A stretch of 5,854 bases of DNA from Dehalococcoides mccartyi. Lineage in GTDB: Bacteria > Chloroflexota > Dehalococcoidia > UBA2979. The stretch lies in contig CAMDAY010000141.1 in assembly GCA_945888895.1 (NCBI GenBank), positions 1 to 5,854 on the forward strand, given 5' to 3'. Shown one piece after another: positions 1 to 5,236 of this stretch. Made by a program: the position numbers and the translations under genes. How positions within the stretch are numbered: the stretch's first letter is position 1; every line of letters begins with the position of its first letter. The notes under the pieces are model-generated. The model made no database searches. It was not told the origin of the DNA and saw only the letters and a list, made by a program, of their open reading frames with translations.

Positions 1-194
1 GTGCCGCCCTTCAGGTCGAGACCGAGCCGCATCTCAGTGCGGTCGAAGCTCCCGATCTTGACGCCCTGTCCCTTGGGCCACGGGATCGCGGATGGAAAGA
101 CACGCCCCGGCTGCGCGGGCCAAACCACGTACAGCGCGGCGAGGGTGACGATCAGCACCCCCAGGAGCGGGAGGAACCGGGCGCGACGACTCAT
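1..194 (-). CDS. secD: SecD, protein translocase subunit (N-terminal fragment; 3' end outside window)
   Basis: SecD is a membrane subunit of the SecDF-YajC complex, which uses the proton (or sodium) gradient to help pull secreted proteins out of SecYEG. Only 64 codons are present. They begin with a basic N-terminus (MSRRAR), followed by one hydrophobic segment at about residues 7-25, then a short periplasmic stretch that reaches RLGLDLKGG at residues 56-64, the hallmark start of the first SecD periplasmic domain. The ATG at 194-192 overlaps the TGA of the upstream Asp-rich ORF in an ATGA. I see no Shine-Dalgarno sequence in the 15 bases before this ATG, which suggests translational coupling to the upstream ORF. 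The gene order yajC-(ORF)-secD fits the family; secF would be expected beyond the left edge. Identification is firm and only the length is unknown. Confidence 0.93.
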   Translation of the reverse strand, partial: MSRRARFLPLLGVLIVTLAALYVVWPAQPGRVFPSAIPWPKGQGVKIGSFDRTEMRLGLDLKGG

Positions 195-571
195 GACCGA
201 ACCGCGGTGCGAGCGAAGATGCGCTTCACGATGTTCGCCGGCGTTTCGTCGTCGTCATCGTCATCCCAATCATCGTCATCGTCGTCGTCGTCGTCCCAAT
301 CGTCATCGTCGTCGTCATCCACCGGATCGGCGACCACGTCGTCGTCATCGTCCCAATCGTCGTCGTCCTCGTCTTCCCAGTCGTCGTCATCGTCGTCGTC
401 GTCATCATCGACGGCGTCCACCTCGTCGGCGTCCGGCTCCTCGTCGGAGAGGCGGTGACGAGCGGTCGAGGTCAGCACGGCGCCCGTGCTGTGAGGGTGG
501 GTCATCGCCGCGTCGGCGATGAAGTCGGCGACCAGGTCGTCGATTGCAAGGTCGGTGAGCAGAGTGTCCAT
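191..571 (-). CDS. Unrecognised 126-aa aspartate-rich, Trp-punctuated protein between yajC and secD
   Basis: I do not recognise this protein. The start chosen is ATG 571, preceded by GAGGA at 579-583 with a 7-base spacer; an in-frame extension to 703 would overlap yajC and is less likely. Residues 1-22 look like an amphipathic helix (MDTLLTDLAIDDLVADF). Residues 23-42 are a Thr/Ser/His-containing linker. Residues 43-54 are acidic. Residues 55-108 are nearly pure Asp (43 of 54), broken by Trp at 65, 73, 92 and 102 and by one VVADPV island at 79-84. The last 17 residues (TPANIVKRIFARTAVRS) are basic and amphipathic. In all, 53 of 126 residues are Asp against six Lys/Arg, so the product is extremely acidic. 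There is no signal peptide or membrane span. The stop overlaps the secD start by four bases. Role unknown: cytoplasmic Sec accessory, divalent-cation binder, or regulatory leader ORF are all possible. That the ORF is translated is likely from its RBS, position and coupling. Confidence 0.72.
   Translation of the reverse strand: MDTLLTDLAIDDLVADFIADAAMTHPHSTGAVLTSTARHRLSDEEPDADEVDAVDDDDDDDDDDWEDEDDDDWDDDDDVVADPVDDDDDDDWDDDDDDDDDWDDDDDDETPANIVKRIFARTAVRS
248..409 (-). repeat. (GAY)n trinucleotide tract encoding poly-Asp
   Basis: These 54 codons (residues 55-108 of the Asp-rich ORF) are mostly GAC/GAT. I count 14 GAT and 29 GAC among the 43 Asp codons. The two codons are interleaved, and the longest uninterrupted GAC run is only five codons. 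TGG codons interrupt the tract four times. The mixed codons suggest an old tract kept for its amino acids rather than a recent slippage expansion, although the array could still vary in length between strains. On the plus strand the same tract reads as a poly-Ser frame, which is a by-product. Confidence 0.85.
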
Positions 572-578
572 CGGTCGT

Positions 579-583
579 TCCTC
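579..583 (-). promoter_or_regulatory. Ribosome-binding site of the Asp-rich ORF
   Basis: GAGGA lies 7 bases before ATG 571 on the minus strand. It is the clearest Shine-Dalgarno match in the yajC-secD stretch, and it decides the start of the Asp-rich ORF in favour of 571 rather than the longer frame reaching into yajC. The secD start downstream has no comparable site. Confidence 0.6.
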
Positions 584-647
584 GAAGAAATCGGTGTGGA
601 TTACGGCTGGGTAGTCGTCGGACGTCGCGTGCACATCGTCTCCGAAT

Positions 648-947
648 CTAACGCGGGAACGCCTCGGTGTCCTCAGGGTGCGGCCGTTGGACGATGCTGG
701 CAATCGCGGTGGTCGTTCCCCGCACCTGCAAGCCCGGGGACAACTCGAACATGATCTCCATTGGACGGTCCTCGAAAGTGTTGATCTCCATCACAACGGC
801 ATAGAAGCCTGCGGAGGTCAGCACCTGGTCGCCCACCTTCAGGCTGGAGATGTCCTTGCGCTGCTGCTTCTGCTGGTTGATCACCGGACGCAGCAGAATG
901 AAGTAGAAGCCGGCCATGACGACCAGCAGGACGAATATCTCCTGCAA
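648..947 (-). CDS. yajC: YajC, preprotein translocase accessory subunit
   Basis: YajC is a small single-pass inner-membrane protein that associates with SecDF. The product is 99 aa, within the usual 85-115 range. One membrane segment spans about residues 4-20 (IFVLLVVMAGFYFILLRPV). It is followed by the family's typical basic, Gln-rich cytoplasmic stretch (INQQKQQRKD) and the conserved LKVGDQVLTSAGF fold start, then a small beta-rich domain. The start is TTG 947, immediately after the TAG of def (948-950) with no intervening base. The first ATG (917) would remove most of the membrane helix, so TTG is preferred. The Shine-Dalgarno is weak (G-rich bases inside the end of def), consistent with coupling to def. 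The stop lies 76 bases before the Asp-rich ORF. Identification is firm and the start is fairly sure. Confidence 0.93.
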   Translation of the reverse strand: MQEIFVLLVVMAGFYFILLRPVINQQKQQRKDISSLKVGDQVLTSAGFYAVVMEINTFEDRPMEIMFELSPGLQVRGTTTAIASIVQRPHPEDTEAFPR

Positions 948-1451
948 CTAGTCGTCCCCGTCCCGGACGTGTGCGCCCGCGGGCTCGAGCTTCACCAGAT
1001 CGGTCTTCGCGTCCAGCCGGTCCACGTAGAGCAGGCCGTTGACGTGGTCCGTCTCGTGCTCCAGGGCCTGTGCGAGGAGGTCGCCTTCCGACTTGACCCG
1101 GATCTCGCGGCCGTCCTCATCGAGCGCCTTCACCGTCACGGCGATCGAGCGCGTCAGCGACCCGCGGTAGCCGGGGACGGACAGGCAGCCCTCGTCTAGC
1201 CGGCGCTCGCCGCTGCGCTTGATCACGACCGGGTTGATGAGCGCGAAGGGCTCCTCGTCCGGCATGCCGATCACCACGACGCGCAGGCCGACACCGATCT
1301 GCGGCGCGGCGATGCCGACGCCCTGCGCCAGGTACATCGACTCCGTCATGTCCGCGATCAGACGGCGGATCGAGTCGTCGACCCGCGAGACCTTCTTCGC
1401 CGGACGCCGGAGCACAGGGTCGCCGAGGTAGCGAATGGGACGAATGGTCAT
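948..1451 (-). CDS. def: Peptide deformylase
   Basis: This metalloenzyme removes the formyl group from the initiator methionine of nascent proteins at the ribosome exit. The product is 167 aa, the normal length. All three signature motifs are present: GVGIAAPQ (residues 44-51), EGCLS (87-91, with metal ligand Cys89) and HETDH (132-136, with His132 and His136 as ligands and Glu133 as the catalytic base). The start is ATG 1451, with a GGAA at 1460-1463 eight bases upstream, and it gives the usual N-terminus (IRYLGDPVLRRPAKKV). A longer in-frame reading to 1553 would add 34 mainly Arg-rich residues with no family counterpart. The gene lies 105 bases after priA and abuts yajC directly, so it is probably co-transcribed with the export genes. 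No missing residues. Confidence 0.96.
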   Translation of the reverse strand: MTIRPIRYLGDPVLRRPAKKVSRVDDSIRRLIADMTESMYLAQGVGIAAPQIGVGLRVVVIGMPDEEPFALINPVVIKRSGERRLDEGCLSVPGYRGSLTRSIAVTVKALDEDGREIRVKSEGDLLAQALEHETDHVNGLLYVDRLDAKTDLVKLEPAGAHVRDGDD

Positions 1452-1556
1452 GAGCCCACTTCCGCAAATGCAACGTCGCCCGATTGTACCGTCCACCCTC
1501 CGCAACGTCCCGAGGCGCTCGATCGTGCGTCGAGGTCGGCGGCGGCGTGACATCGG

Positions 1557-4301
1557 CTAGCTGACGACGAGCGGATCCACGTCGATCGCCCAGCCCAGCG
1601 GCAGGTCCAGCTCACGTACCAGCGCGGTCGGATCCTCGCCGCGGACGATGATCGCCCAGCGGTGTCGCCCGCGGATGCGCGACACCTGCGGCGGCGTCGG
1701 GCCGAGGATGTCGACGCCCGGTCTCCCCGCCGCGAGCGTCCGCAGCTCGCCTGCCACGCGCTGCGCCTCGTCCCCCACGTACTGGCGGCTCTCGTGGCTG
1801 AACAACAGCCGCACGAGGCGCTGGAACGGCGGGTCGCCCAGCCCGGCGCGACGCGCCAGCTCTTCGTCGTAGAACCGGTCGATGTCCCCCGCCGCCGCCG
1901 CGAGGATCGCGGGATCCTCGGGCCGCATCGTCTGGATCACCACGCGCCCCGGGCGCTCGGCGCGGCCGGCACGGCCCGCCACCTGCACCAACAGCTGGAA
2001 CGTGCGCTCCGCCGCGCGGAAATCCGGCGTGTGCAACGAGTAGTCCGCCAGCACGACGCCGACGAACGTGACCATCGGCAGGTCGAGGCCCTTCGCGACC
2101 ATCTGCGTGCCGACCATCACGTCCGCCTCGCGACGCTGGAATTGGCGCAGGATCGCCGCGTGCTGGTCGGCGTTGCGGGCGGTGTCGCTGTCCCAGCGCA
2201 CCACGCGCGCCGTCGGATAGTGGCGGCGCACCTCGGATTCCACCTGCTGCGTGCCGGCGCGCATCGCACTCAGAGGACGCCCGCAGCCCGTCTCGAGGCA
2301 GCGGCGAGGCGCGCTCCTCGACCGGCCGCACTGGTGGCAGATGAGGCGCCCGCCTCGCTCGACACTGCCGTCCGCCTTCTGCAGGTCGTGCTGCGACATC
2401 GCAACGTCGCACGAGGGACAGTGCGGCGAATGGCCGCGGGAGCACAACAGGAACCCCGCGCGTCCTCGGCGGTTGAGGAACAGAATCACCTGCTCGTCGC
2501 GGTCGAGGGACTCGCCGATGCCCTCGATCATGCGGGGCGAGAACAGCGCCTTGGGGTCGCGCATGTCGACGATCTGGACCTCGGGCATCTCGTTCGACGG
2601 GAACTGCTGCAACGAACCGTCGGGCTGCATCGCGCTGCGGATGCGTCGAGGCAGGTCGACCCGCTCCAGACGCCCCTGCGACGCGGCGAGCCAGCGCTCC
2701 GCGTCGGGCGTCGCGGTGCCGTAGACGATCGCCGCGCCGGTCTGCCGCCCCAGCTCTGCCGCGACGGTGCGCGCGTCGTACCGCGGCTGCGGGTCGTGCT
2801 GCTTGTAGGTCCACTCGTGCGCCTCGTCGATGATCACAAGGCCGAGGTCGGGTTGCGGCGCGAACACGGCCGAGCGCGATCCGATCACCACGTCGTACTC
2901 GCCACGTGCGATCCGGTGCCATTCGTCGTACGCCTCGCCGAGGCTCAGACCGGAGTGGAGCACACCCACCTTGCCGGGGAACCGTTCAGCAAATCGACGC
3001 ACCGTCTGTGGCGTCAGCGCGATCTCGGGCACGAGCACGATGCCTCGATGACCCTGCTCCACCGCGTGGCGCAGAGCGTCGAGGTAGACCTCCGTCTTGC
3101 CGCTGCCGGTGACACCGTGGAGCAGCAACCCGCTGCCATCCGCGCGGTCGATGGCGGCACGGATCGCCGCCGACGCCTCGCGCTGCTCCGCGATCAGCTC
3201 GACGGGCGGGCGGTGCACGAGGTCGGTCATGTGCCGCAGCGGATCGCGCCGGTCGAGCACCTCGACGACGCGCACGAGGCGCGCGACGGCGAGGTGGCCC
3301 AGCGCGCTGCGCACGTCCCCGCCGACCTCGGCGGGCAGCCCGCGCAGCGGCACCTCGGGCGTCGCGCCGGTATCCGCGACATCGGCGAGCCGTTCGAGGA
3401 TCCCGGCGGCGGCGACCTCCATCTGCCCGCGCGAGAGCTGGCGGATGAGCCGCGCAACCTGGGCTTCACCGAGCAGGAGTTGCACCTCGTCCTGGCGCTC
3501 GCCGACGCGTTCGAGCACGCCCTCCGCGATCAGCGTCTCGACGGCAGGTGCCCCGCGCGCCTCCTTCGCAGCCTGCATGAACGAGGCGCGTCCGCCGCGC
3601 TCCACGACGAACCGCAGCGCGCGCACGCGGCGCGAGGCACGACGCCCCTCGATCGCGTCGGCGAAATCACGCGCCTGCTTCGCGGGCACCGCGAGCCGCA
3701 CGACCTCGATCACACGCGGACGCGCACGCGCCGGGGCGAGCGTGTAGTGCCGGTCGGCGAGGCCTCGGCGGATCAGCACCGCTAGCGCCGCGTCGAACCC
3801 TCGCGCCGTAACCTTCGGAGCAAGCGTCTCGCGCAGCTCCTCGGTGTCGACCGGTGTCTCGGTGAGGGCGTCGAGGATCACCTGCTGCCGCTCGGACAGC
3901 ACGGACGCGGTGCCACCCTGTCCCGCCCCGCGAGAAACAGCCGTCCGAGGCCGCTCGCCGGAGCCCGGCGGCAGGAACAACGCGTGCGACTCCCAAGGCG
4001 GCGCGAGGTAGTACTCCTGCACCCACGCCGCGAGCGCGAGCCGATCCGCCGGGATGCACGGCGCGGCGTCGATCGGCGGCTCCAACGGGCGCACCTCGTC
4101 GCGGTCGTAGCCCGGTGTGTCCATCAGGTCGACGACGACGCCCTGCAGCGTGCGCACGCCCCAGGGCACATGCACCACCTCGCCCGCAACGATCGAGCGC
4201 CCCTCGGGCACCGAGTACGAGAACGTGAGGTTCGTCGGACGCCCGGAGTTGACCGCCACCTTCACGTAGCGCGCGCGCGTTGAGGTGGGCGTTGCGGCCA
4301 T
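1557..4301 (-). CDS. priA: PriA, primosomal replication-restart helicase
   Basis: PriA is a superfamily 2 3'-5' DNA helicase that recognises stalled forks and D-loops and reloads the replicative helicase. The product is 914 aa, longer than the roughly 730 aa of E. coli; much of the excess lies in the poorly conserved stretch at about 115-365, between the N-terminal DNA-binding domain and the helicase. In order: 3'-end-binding domain (about 11-110, KVAVNSG...FSYSVPEG), winged-helix-like region, Walker A GVTGSGKTE (396-404), DEAH (492-495), GTATP (528-532), zinc-binding insert (about 620-673), GTQMVAKGLDLP (731-742), VAGRAGR (774-780) and a C-terminal domain. The zinc region is unusual: the position expected to hold the second Cys of the first CxxC is Gly623 (next to His624), and the last pair is spaced C668-x4-C673. 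ATG 4301 is the first start that keeps the conserved N-terminus; a GAGGG sits too close to it to be a good Shine-Dalgarno. All helicase motifs look intact. Confidence 0.97.
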   Translation of the reverse strand: MAATPTSTRARYVKVAVNSGRPTNLTFSYSVPEGRSIVAGEVVHVPWGVRTLQGVVVDLMDTPGYDRDEVRPLEPPIDAAPCIPADRLALAAWVQEYYLAPPWESHALFLPPGSGERPRTAVSRGAGQGGTASVLSERQQVILDALTETPVDTEELRETLAPKVTARGFDAALAVLIRRGLADRHYTLAPARARPRVIEVVRLAVPAKQARDFADAIEGRRASRRVRALRFVVERGGRASFMQAAKEARGAPAVETLIAEGVLERVGERQDEVQLLLGEAQVARLIRQLSRGQMEVAAAGILERLADVADTGATPEVPLRGLPAEVGGDVRSALGHLAVARLVRVVEVLDRRDPLRHMTDLVHRPPVELIAEQREASAAIRAAIDRADGSGLLLHGVTGSGKTEVYLDALRHAVEQGHRGIVLVPEIALTPQTVRRFAERFPGKVGVLHSGLSLGEAYDEWHRIARGEYDVVIGSRSAVFAPQPDLGLVIIDEAHEWTYKQHDPQPRYDARTVAAELGRQTGAAIVYGTATPDAERWLAASQGRLERVDLPRRIRSAMQPDGSLQQFPSNEMPEVQIVDMRDPKALFSPRMIEGIGESLDRDEQVILFLNRRGRAGFLLCSRGHSPHCPSCDVAMSQHDLQKADGSVERGGRLICHQCGRSRSAPRRCLETGCGRPLSAMRAGTQQVESEVRRHYPTARVVRWDSDTARNADQHAAILRQFQRREADVMVGTQMVAKGLDLPMVTFVGVVLADYSLHTPDFRAAERTFQLLVQVAGRAGRAERPGRVVIQTMRPEDPAILAAAAGDIDRFYDEELARRAGLGDPPFQRLVRLLFSHESRQYVGDEAQRVAGELRTLAAGRPGVDILGPTPPQVSRIRGRHRWAIIVRGEDPTALVRELDLPLGWAIDVDPLVVS

Positions 4302-4308
4302 GCCCTCG

Positions 4309-4314
4309 ATGATA
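4309..4314 (-). promoter_or_regulatory. Possible -10 element (TATCAT) for a leaderless priA mRNA
   Basis: TATCAT on the minus strand lies 7 bases before the priA ATG. It fits a TANNNT -10 box that would place transcription start at or next to the A of the start codon. The -35 position (about 4332-4337, GCACTC) has no consensus and falls inside the left arm of the inverted repeat. The absence of a well-spaced Shine-Dalgarno fits a leaderless reading. Weak support from one hexamer. Confidence 0.25.
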
Positions 4315-4389
4315 CGGACGCGGCGGACCGGGAGTGCAGCCGTCGTTCCTCGTGGGGTTCGACATCAACCGTAGGGCGGCCCACCCCTA

Positions 4390-4410
4390 CCCCTCCCGGC
4401 GCGGGAGGGG
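4390..4410. repeat. Left-arm hairpin, 9-bp stem
   Basis: CCCCTCCCG (4390-4398) pairs perfectly with CGGGAGGGG (4402-4410) across a 3-base loop. It sits directly inside the left arm of the large inverted repeat, mirroring the hairpin of the right arm. No T-run follows on either strand, so a standard terminator is not indicated. Confidence 0.75.
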
Positions 4411-4427
4411 GAAGAGAAGAGGAACCA

Positions 4428-4454
4428 AGTGTGAGGAGCTGTGCCCCTCACACT
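4428..4454. repeat. Central hairpin, 9-bp stem
   Basis: AGTGTGAGG (4428-4436) pairs perfectly with CCTCACACT (4446-4454) across a 9-base loop. It lies in the core of the inverted-repeat element and is less GC-rich than the arm hairpins. No adjacent T-tract. Function unknown. Confidence 0.7.
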
Positions 4455-4552
4455 CCCGGCGGAACTCTTCTGGCCGCGTCATCTCGGGTTCGAGTGATTC
4501 GGGCCGTCGCTTCGAGCCGAGGCACGAAGAACCTCCGAACCAGGATGCTCGC

Positions 4553-4567
4553 AAGGGCGAAGCCCTT
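4553..4567. repeat. Small core hairpin, 6-bp stem
   Basis: AAGGGC (4553-4558) and GCCCTT (4562-4567) form a perfect stem with a GAA loop. It stands about 10 bases inside the right-arm hairpin. Stretches around it (TTCG/CGAA-rich) recall dispersed intergenic repeats of other GC-rich bacteria, but that resemblance is from memory only. Confidence 0.5.
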
Positions 4568-4577
4568 CGAAACTCAT

Positions 4578-4600
4578 CCCCCGCCTGCGCAGGGCGGGGG
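4578..4600. repeat. Right-arm hairpin, 8-bp stem
   Basis: CCCCCGCC (4578-4585) pairs with GGCGGGGG (4593-4600) around a 7-base loop (TGCGCAG). It occupies the position in the right arm that the hairpin at 4390-4410 has in the left arm, supporting the view that the two arms are inverted copies of one unit. Confidence 0.7.
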
Positions 4601-4688
4601 CAGGGGGTGGGCCGCCCCGCGGTTGCACCTCGAACCCCGGGAGATACACCGAGCGCACTCCCGTTCCCGGCGACGCCGCCCGAGGCGC

Positions 4689-4725
4689 AAAGAGGCCGGG
4701 CGCCCTTGCGGGTCGACCCGGCCTC
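4689..4725 (-). terminator. Hairpin terminator of rplS
   Basis: On the minus strand GAGGCCGGG (4725-4717) pairs with CCCGGCCTC (4700-4692), a perfect 9-bp GC-rich stem. The enclosed 16 bases contain an inner CCC-GCAA-GGG stem-loop with a GNRA-type loop. Only three Ts (4691-4689) follow, so the U-tract is short, as often in GC-rich genomes. It begins 28 bases after the rplS stop and separates the trmD-rplS unit from priA. Confidence 0.8.
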
Positions 4726-4753
4726 GATGAGTGCTGGCGAAGACGCGAGGCGG

Positions 4754-5107
4754 CTAGCCGCGACGCGCTTCCTTGACCCGCGCCGCACGACCCGTGCGCC
4801 CACGGAGGTAGTACAGGCGGCTGCGGCGCACGCGACCCTTGCGGGTCACGGCCACGGCCTCGAGGCGCGGGCTGTTGAACGGGAACGTGCGCTCCACGCC
4901 GATGCCGGACGCGATGCGGCGCACCGTGAAGTTGCCGGCCGGGCCGTTGCGCACGCGAATCACCACGCCCTCGAAGGGCTGGAGGCGCTCGCGGTCACCC
5001 TCGACGACGCGGGCCTGGACGCGGACGGTGTCGCCGGCGCCGAACTCGGGCAACGCGGGCAGGTGCGCCGGGCGCGGCTGGGCAAGCTCAGTGAGATCGA
5101 TAGCCAT
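4754..5107 (-). CDS. rplS: 50S ribosomal protein L19 (bL19)
   Basis: bL19 is a large-subunit protein at the interface with the 30S subunit. The product is 117 aa, a normal length. It matches the family throughout: FGAGDTVRVQARVVEGDRER, EGVVIRVRN, then FTVRRIASGIGVERTFPFNS and the highly basic C-terminus with RRSRLYYLRGRTGRAARVKE. The start ATG 5107 has GGAA at 5113-5116 with a suitable spacer. An ATG two codons upstream (5113) overlaps that GGAA and is less likely. The gene follows trmD by 129 bases, the usual order, and ends just before a strong hairpin terminator. No anomalies. Confidence 0.97.
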   Translation of the reverse strand: MAIDLTELAQPRPAHLPALPEFGAGDTVRVQARVVEGDRERLQPFEGVVIRVRNGPAGNFTVRRIASGIGVERTFPFNSPRLEAVAVTRKGRVRRSRLYYLRGRTGRAARVKEARRG

Positions 5108-5184
5108 GGTCATTCCAATTCGCTCGGGCCCGTCAGGCGGGTGAGTGAGGTTCGGGGGCACGTCCGCCGGACGCGCGAACTCGA

Positions 5185-5214
5185 AGTCTACCGAATCGCC
5201 GCCCCTACCGTCGA
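5185..5214 (-). promoter_or_regulatory. Possible sigma-70-type promoter upstream of rplS
   Basis: On the minus strand TCGACG (5214-5209) and TAGACT (5190-5185) each match four of six bases of the -35 and -10 consensus, with an 18-base spacer. The predicted start would leave a leader of about 70 bases before rplS. The -35 falls in the loop of an imperfect hairpin (5198-5205 with 5217-5224, one mismatch) just after trmD, so trmD read-through may end or be slowed here. Support is weak in GC-rich DNA; rplS may simply be co-transcribed with trmD. Confidence 0.3.
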
Positions 5215-5236
5215 GTGGGGCTGCCGCCCCCCCCGC

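Larger units (their letters stand above)
4329..4663. repeat. Large imperfect inverted repeat, MITE-like non-coding element
   Basis: Two arms, 4329-4387 and 4604-4663, are imperfect reverse complements. From outside to inside the matching blocks are CGGGAGTGC (4329-4337 / 4655-4663), GGGGTTCGA (4354-4362 / 4630-4638), CAACCG (4366-4371 / 4620-4625) and GGGCGGCCCACCCC (4374-4387 / 4604-4617). The outer spacer is the same length in both arms (16 bases) but diverged; the others differ by at most one base. Each arm leads inward into its own GC-rich hairpin, so the two ends look like inverted copies of one roughly 80-base unit. The centre holds two further hairpins. No convincing coding frame or flanking target duplication is visible. 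It fills most of the rplS-priA gap. It could be a MITE, a REP-type repeat, or a transcript-folding element. Confidence 0.7.

Noticed and set aside
207..458. Plus-strand poly-Ser frame
   Set aside because: It is the antisense reading of the GAC/GAT tract (gtc/atc read as tcg/tca). It has no convincing RBS or family match, whereas the minus-strand frame has an RBS and overlaps the secD start.
572..703. 44-residue N-terminal extension of the Asp-rich ORF
   Set aside because: It overlaps the end of yajC, while ATG 571 has a well-spaced GAGGA.
1483..1488. TACAAT -10-like hexamer on the minus strand upstream of def
   Set aside because: No -35-like sequence lies 16-18 bases upstream and there is no extended -10 motif. 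It is too weak to call a promoter.
1452..1553. 34-residue N-terminal extension of def
   Set aside because: It is Arg-rich and has no counterpart in the deformylase family. ATG 1451 has a better RBS and gives the canonical N-terminus.
1662..3785. 707-codon open frame on the plus strand opposite priA
   Set aside because: Long antisense frames are expected opposite GC-rich genes with strong third-position bias. The translation is Arg/His/Ala-rich without domains, and PriA is certain on the other strand.
5161..5173. CGTCC-GCC-GGACG mini-palindrome in the rplS leader as an L19 autoregulatory site
   Set aside because: A 5-bp stem of this kind is common by chance at this GC content, and nothing resembles a known ribosomal-protein leader motif.
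5227..5234. Run of eight C just after trmD
   Set aside because: It is an isolated homopolymer downstream of the stop codon, with no coding frame affected and no sign that it is functional.
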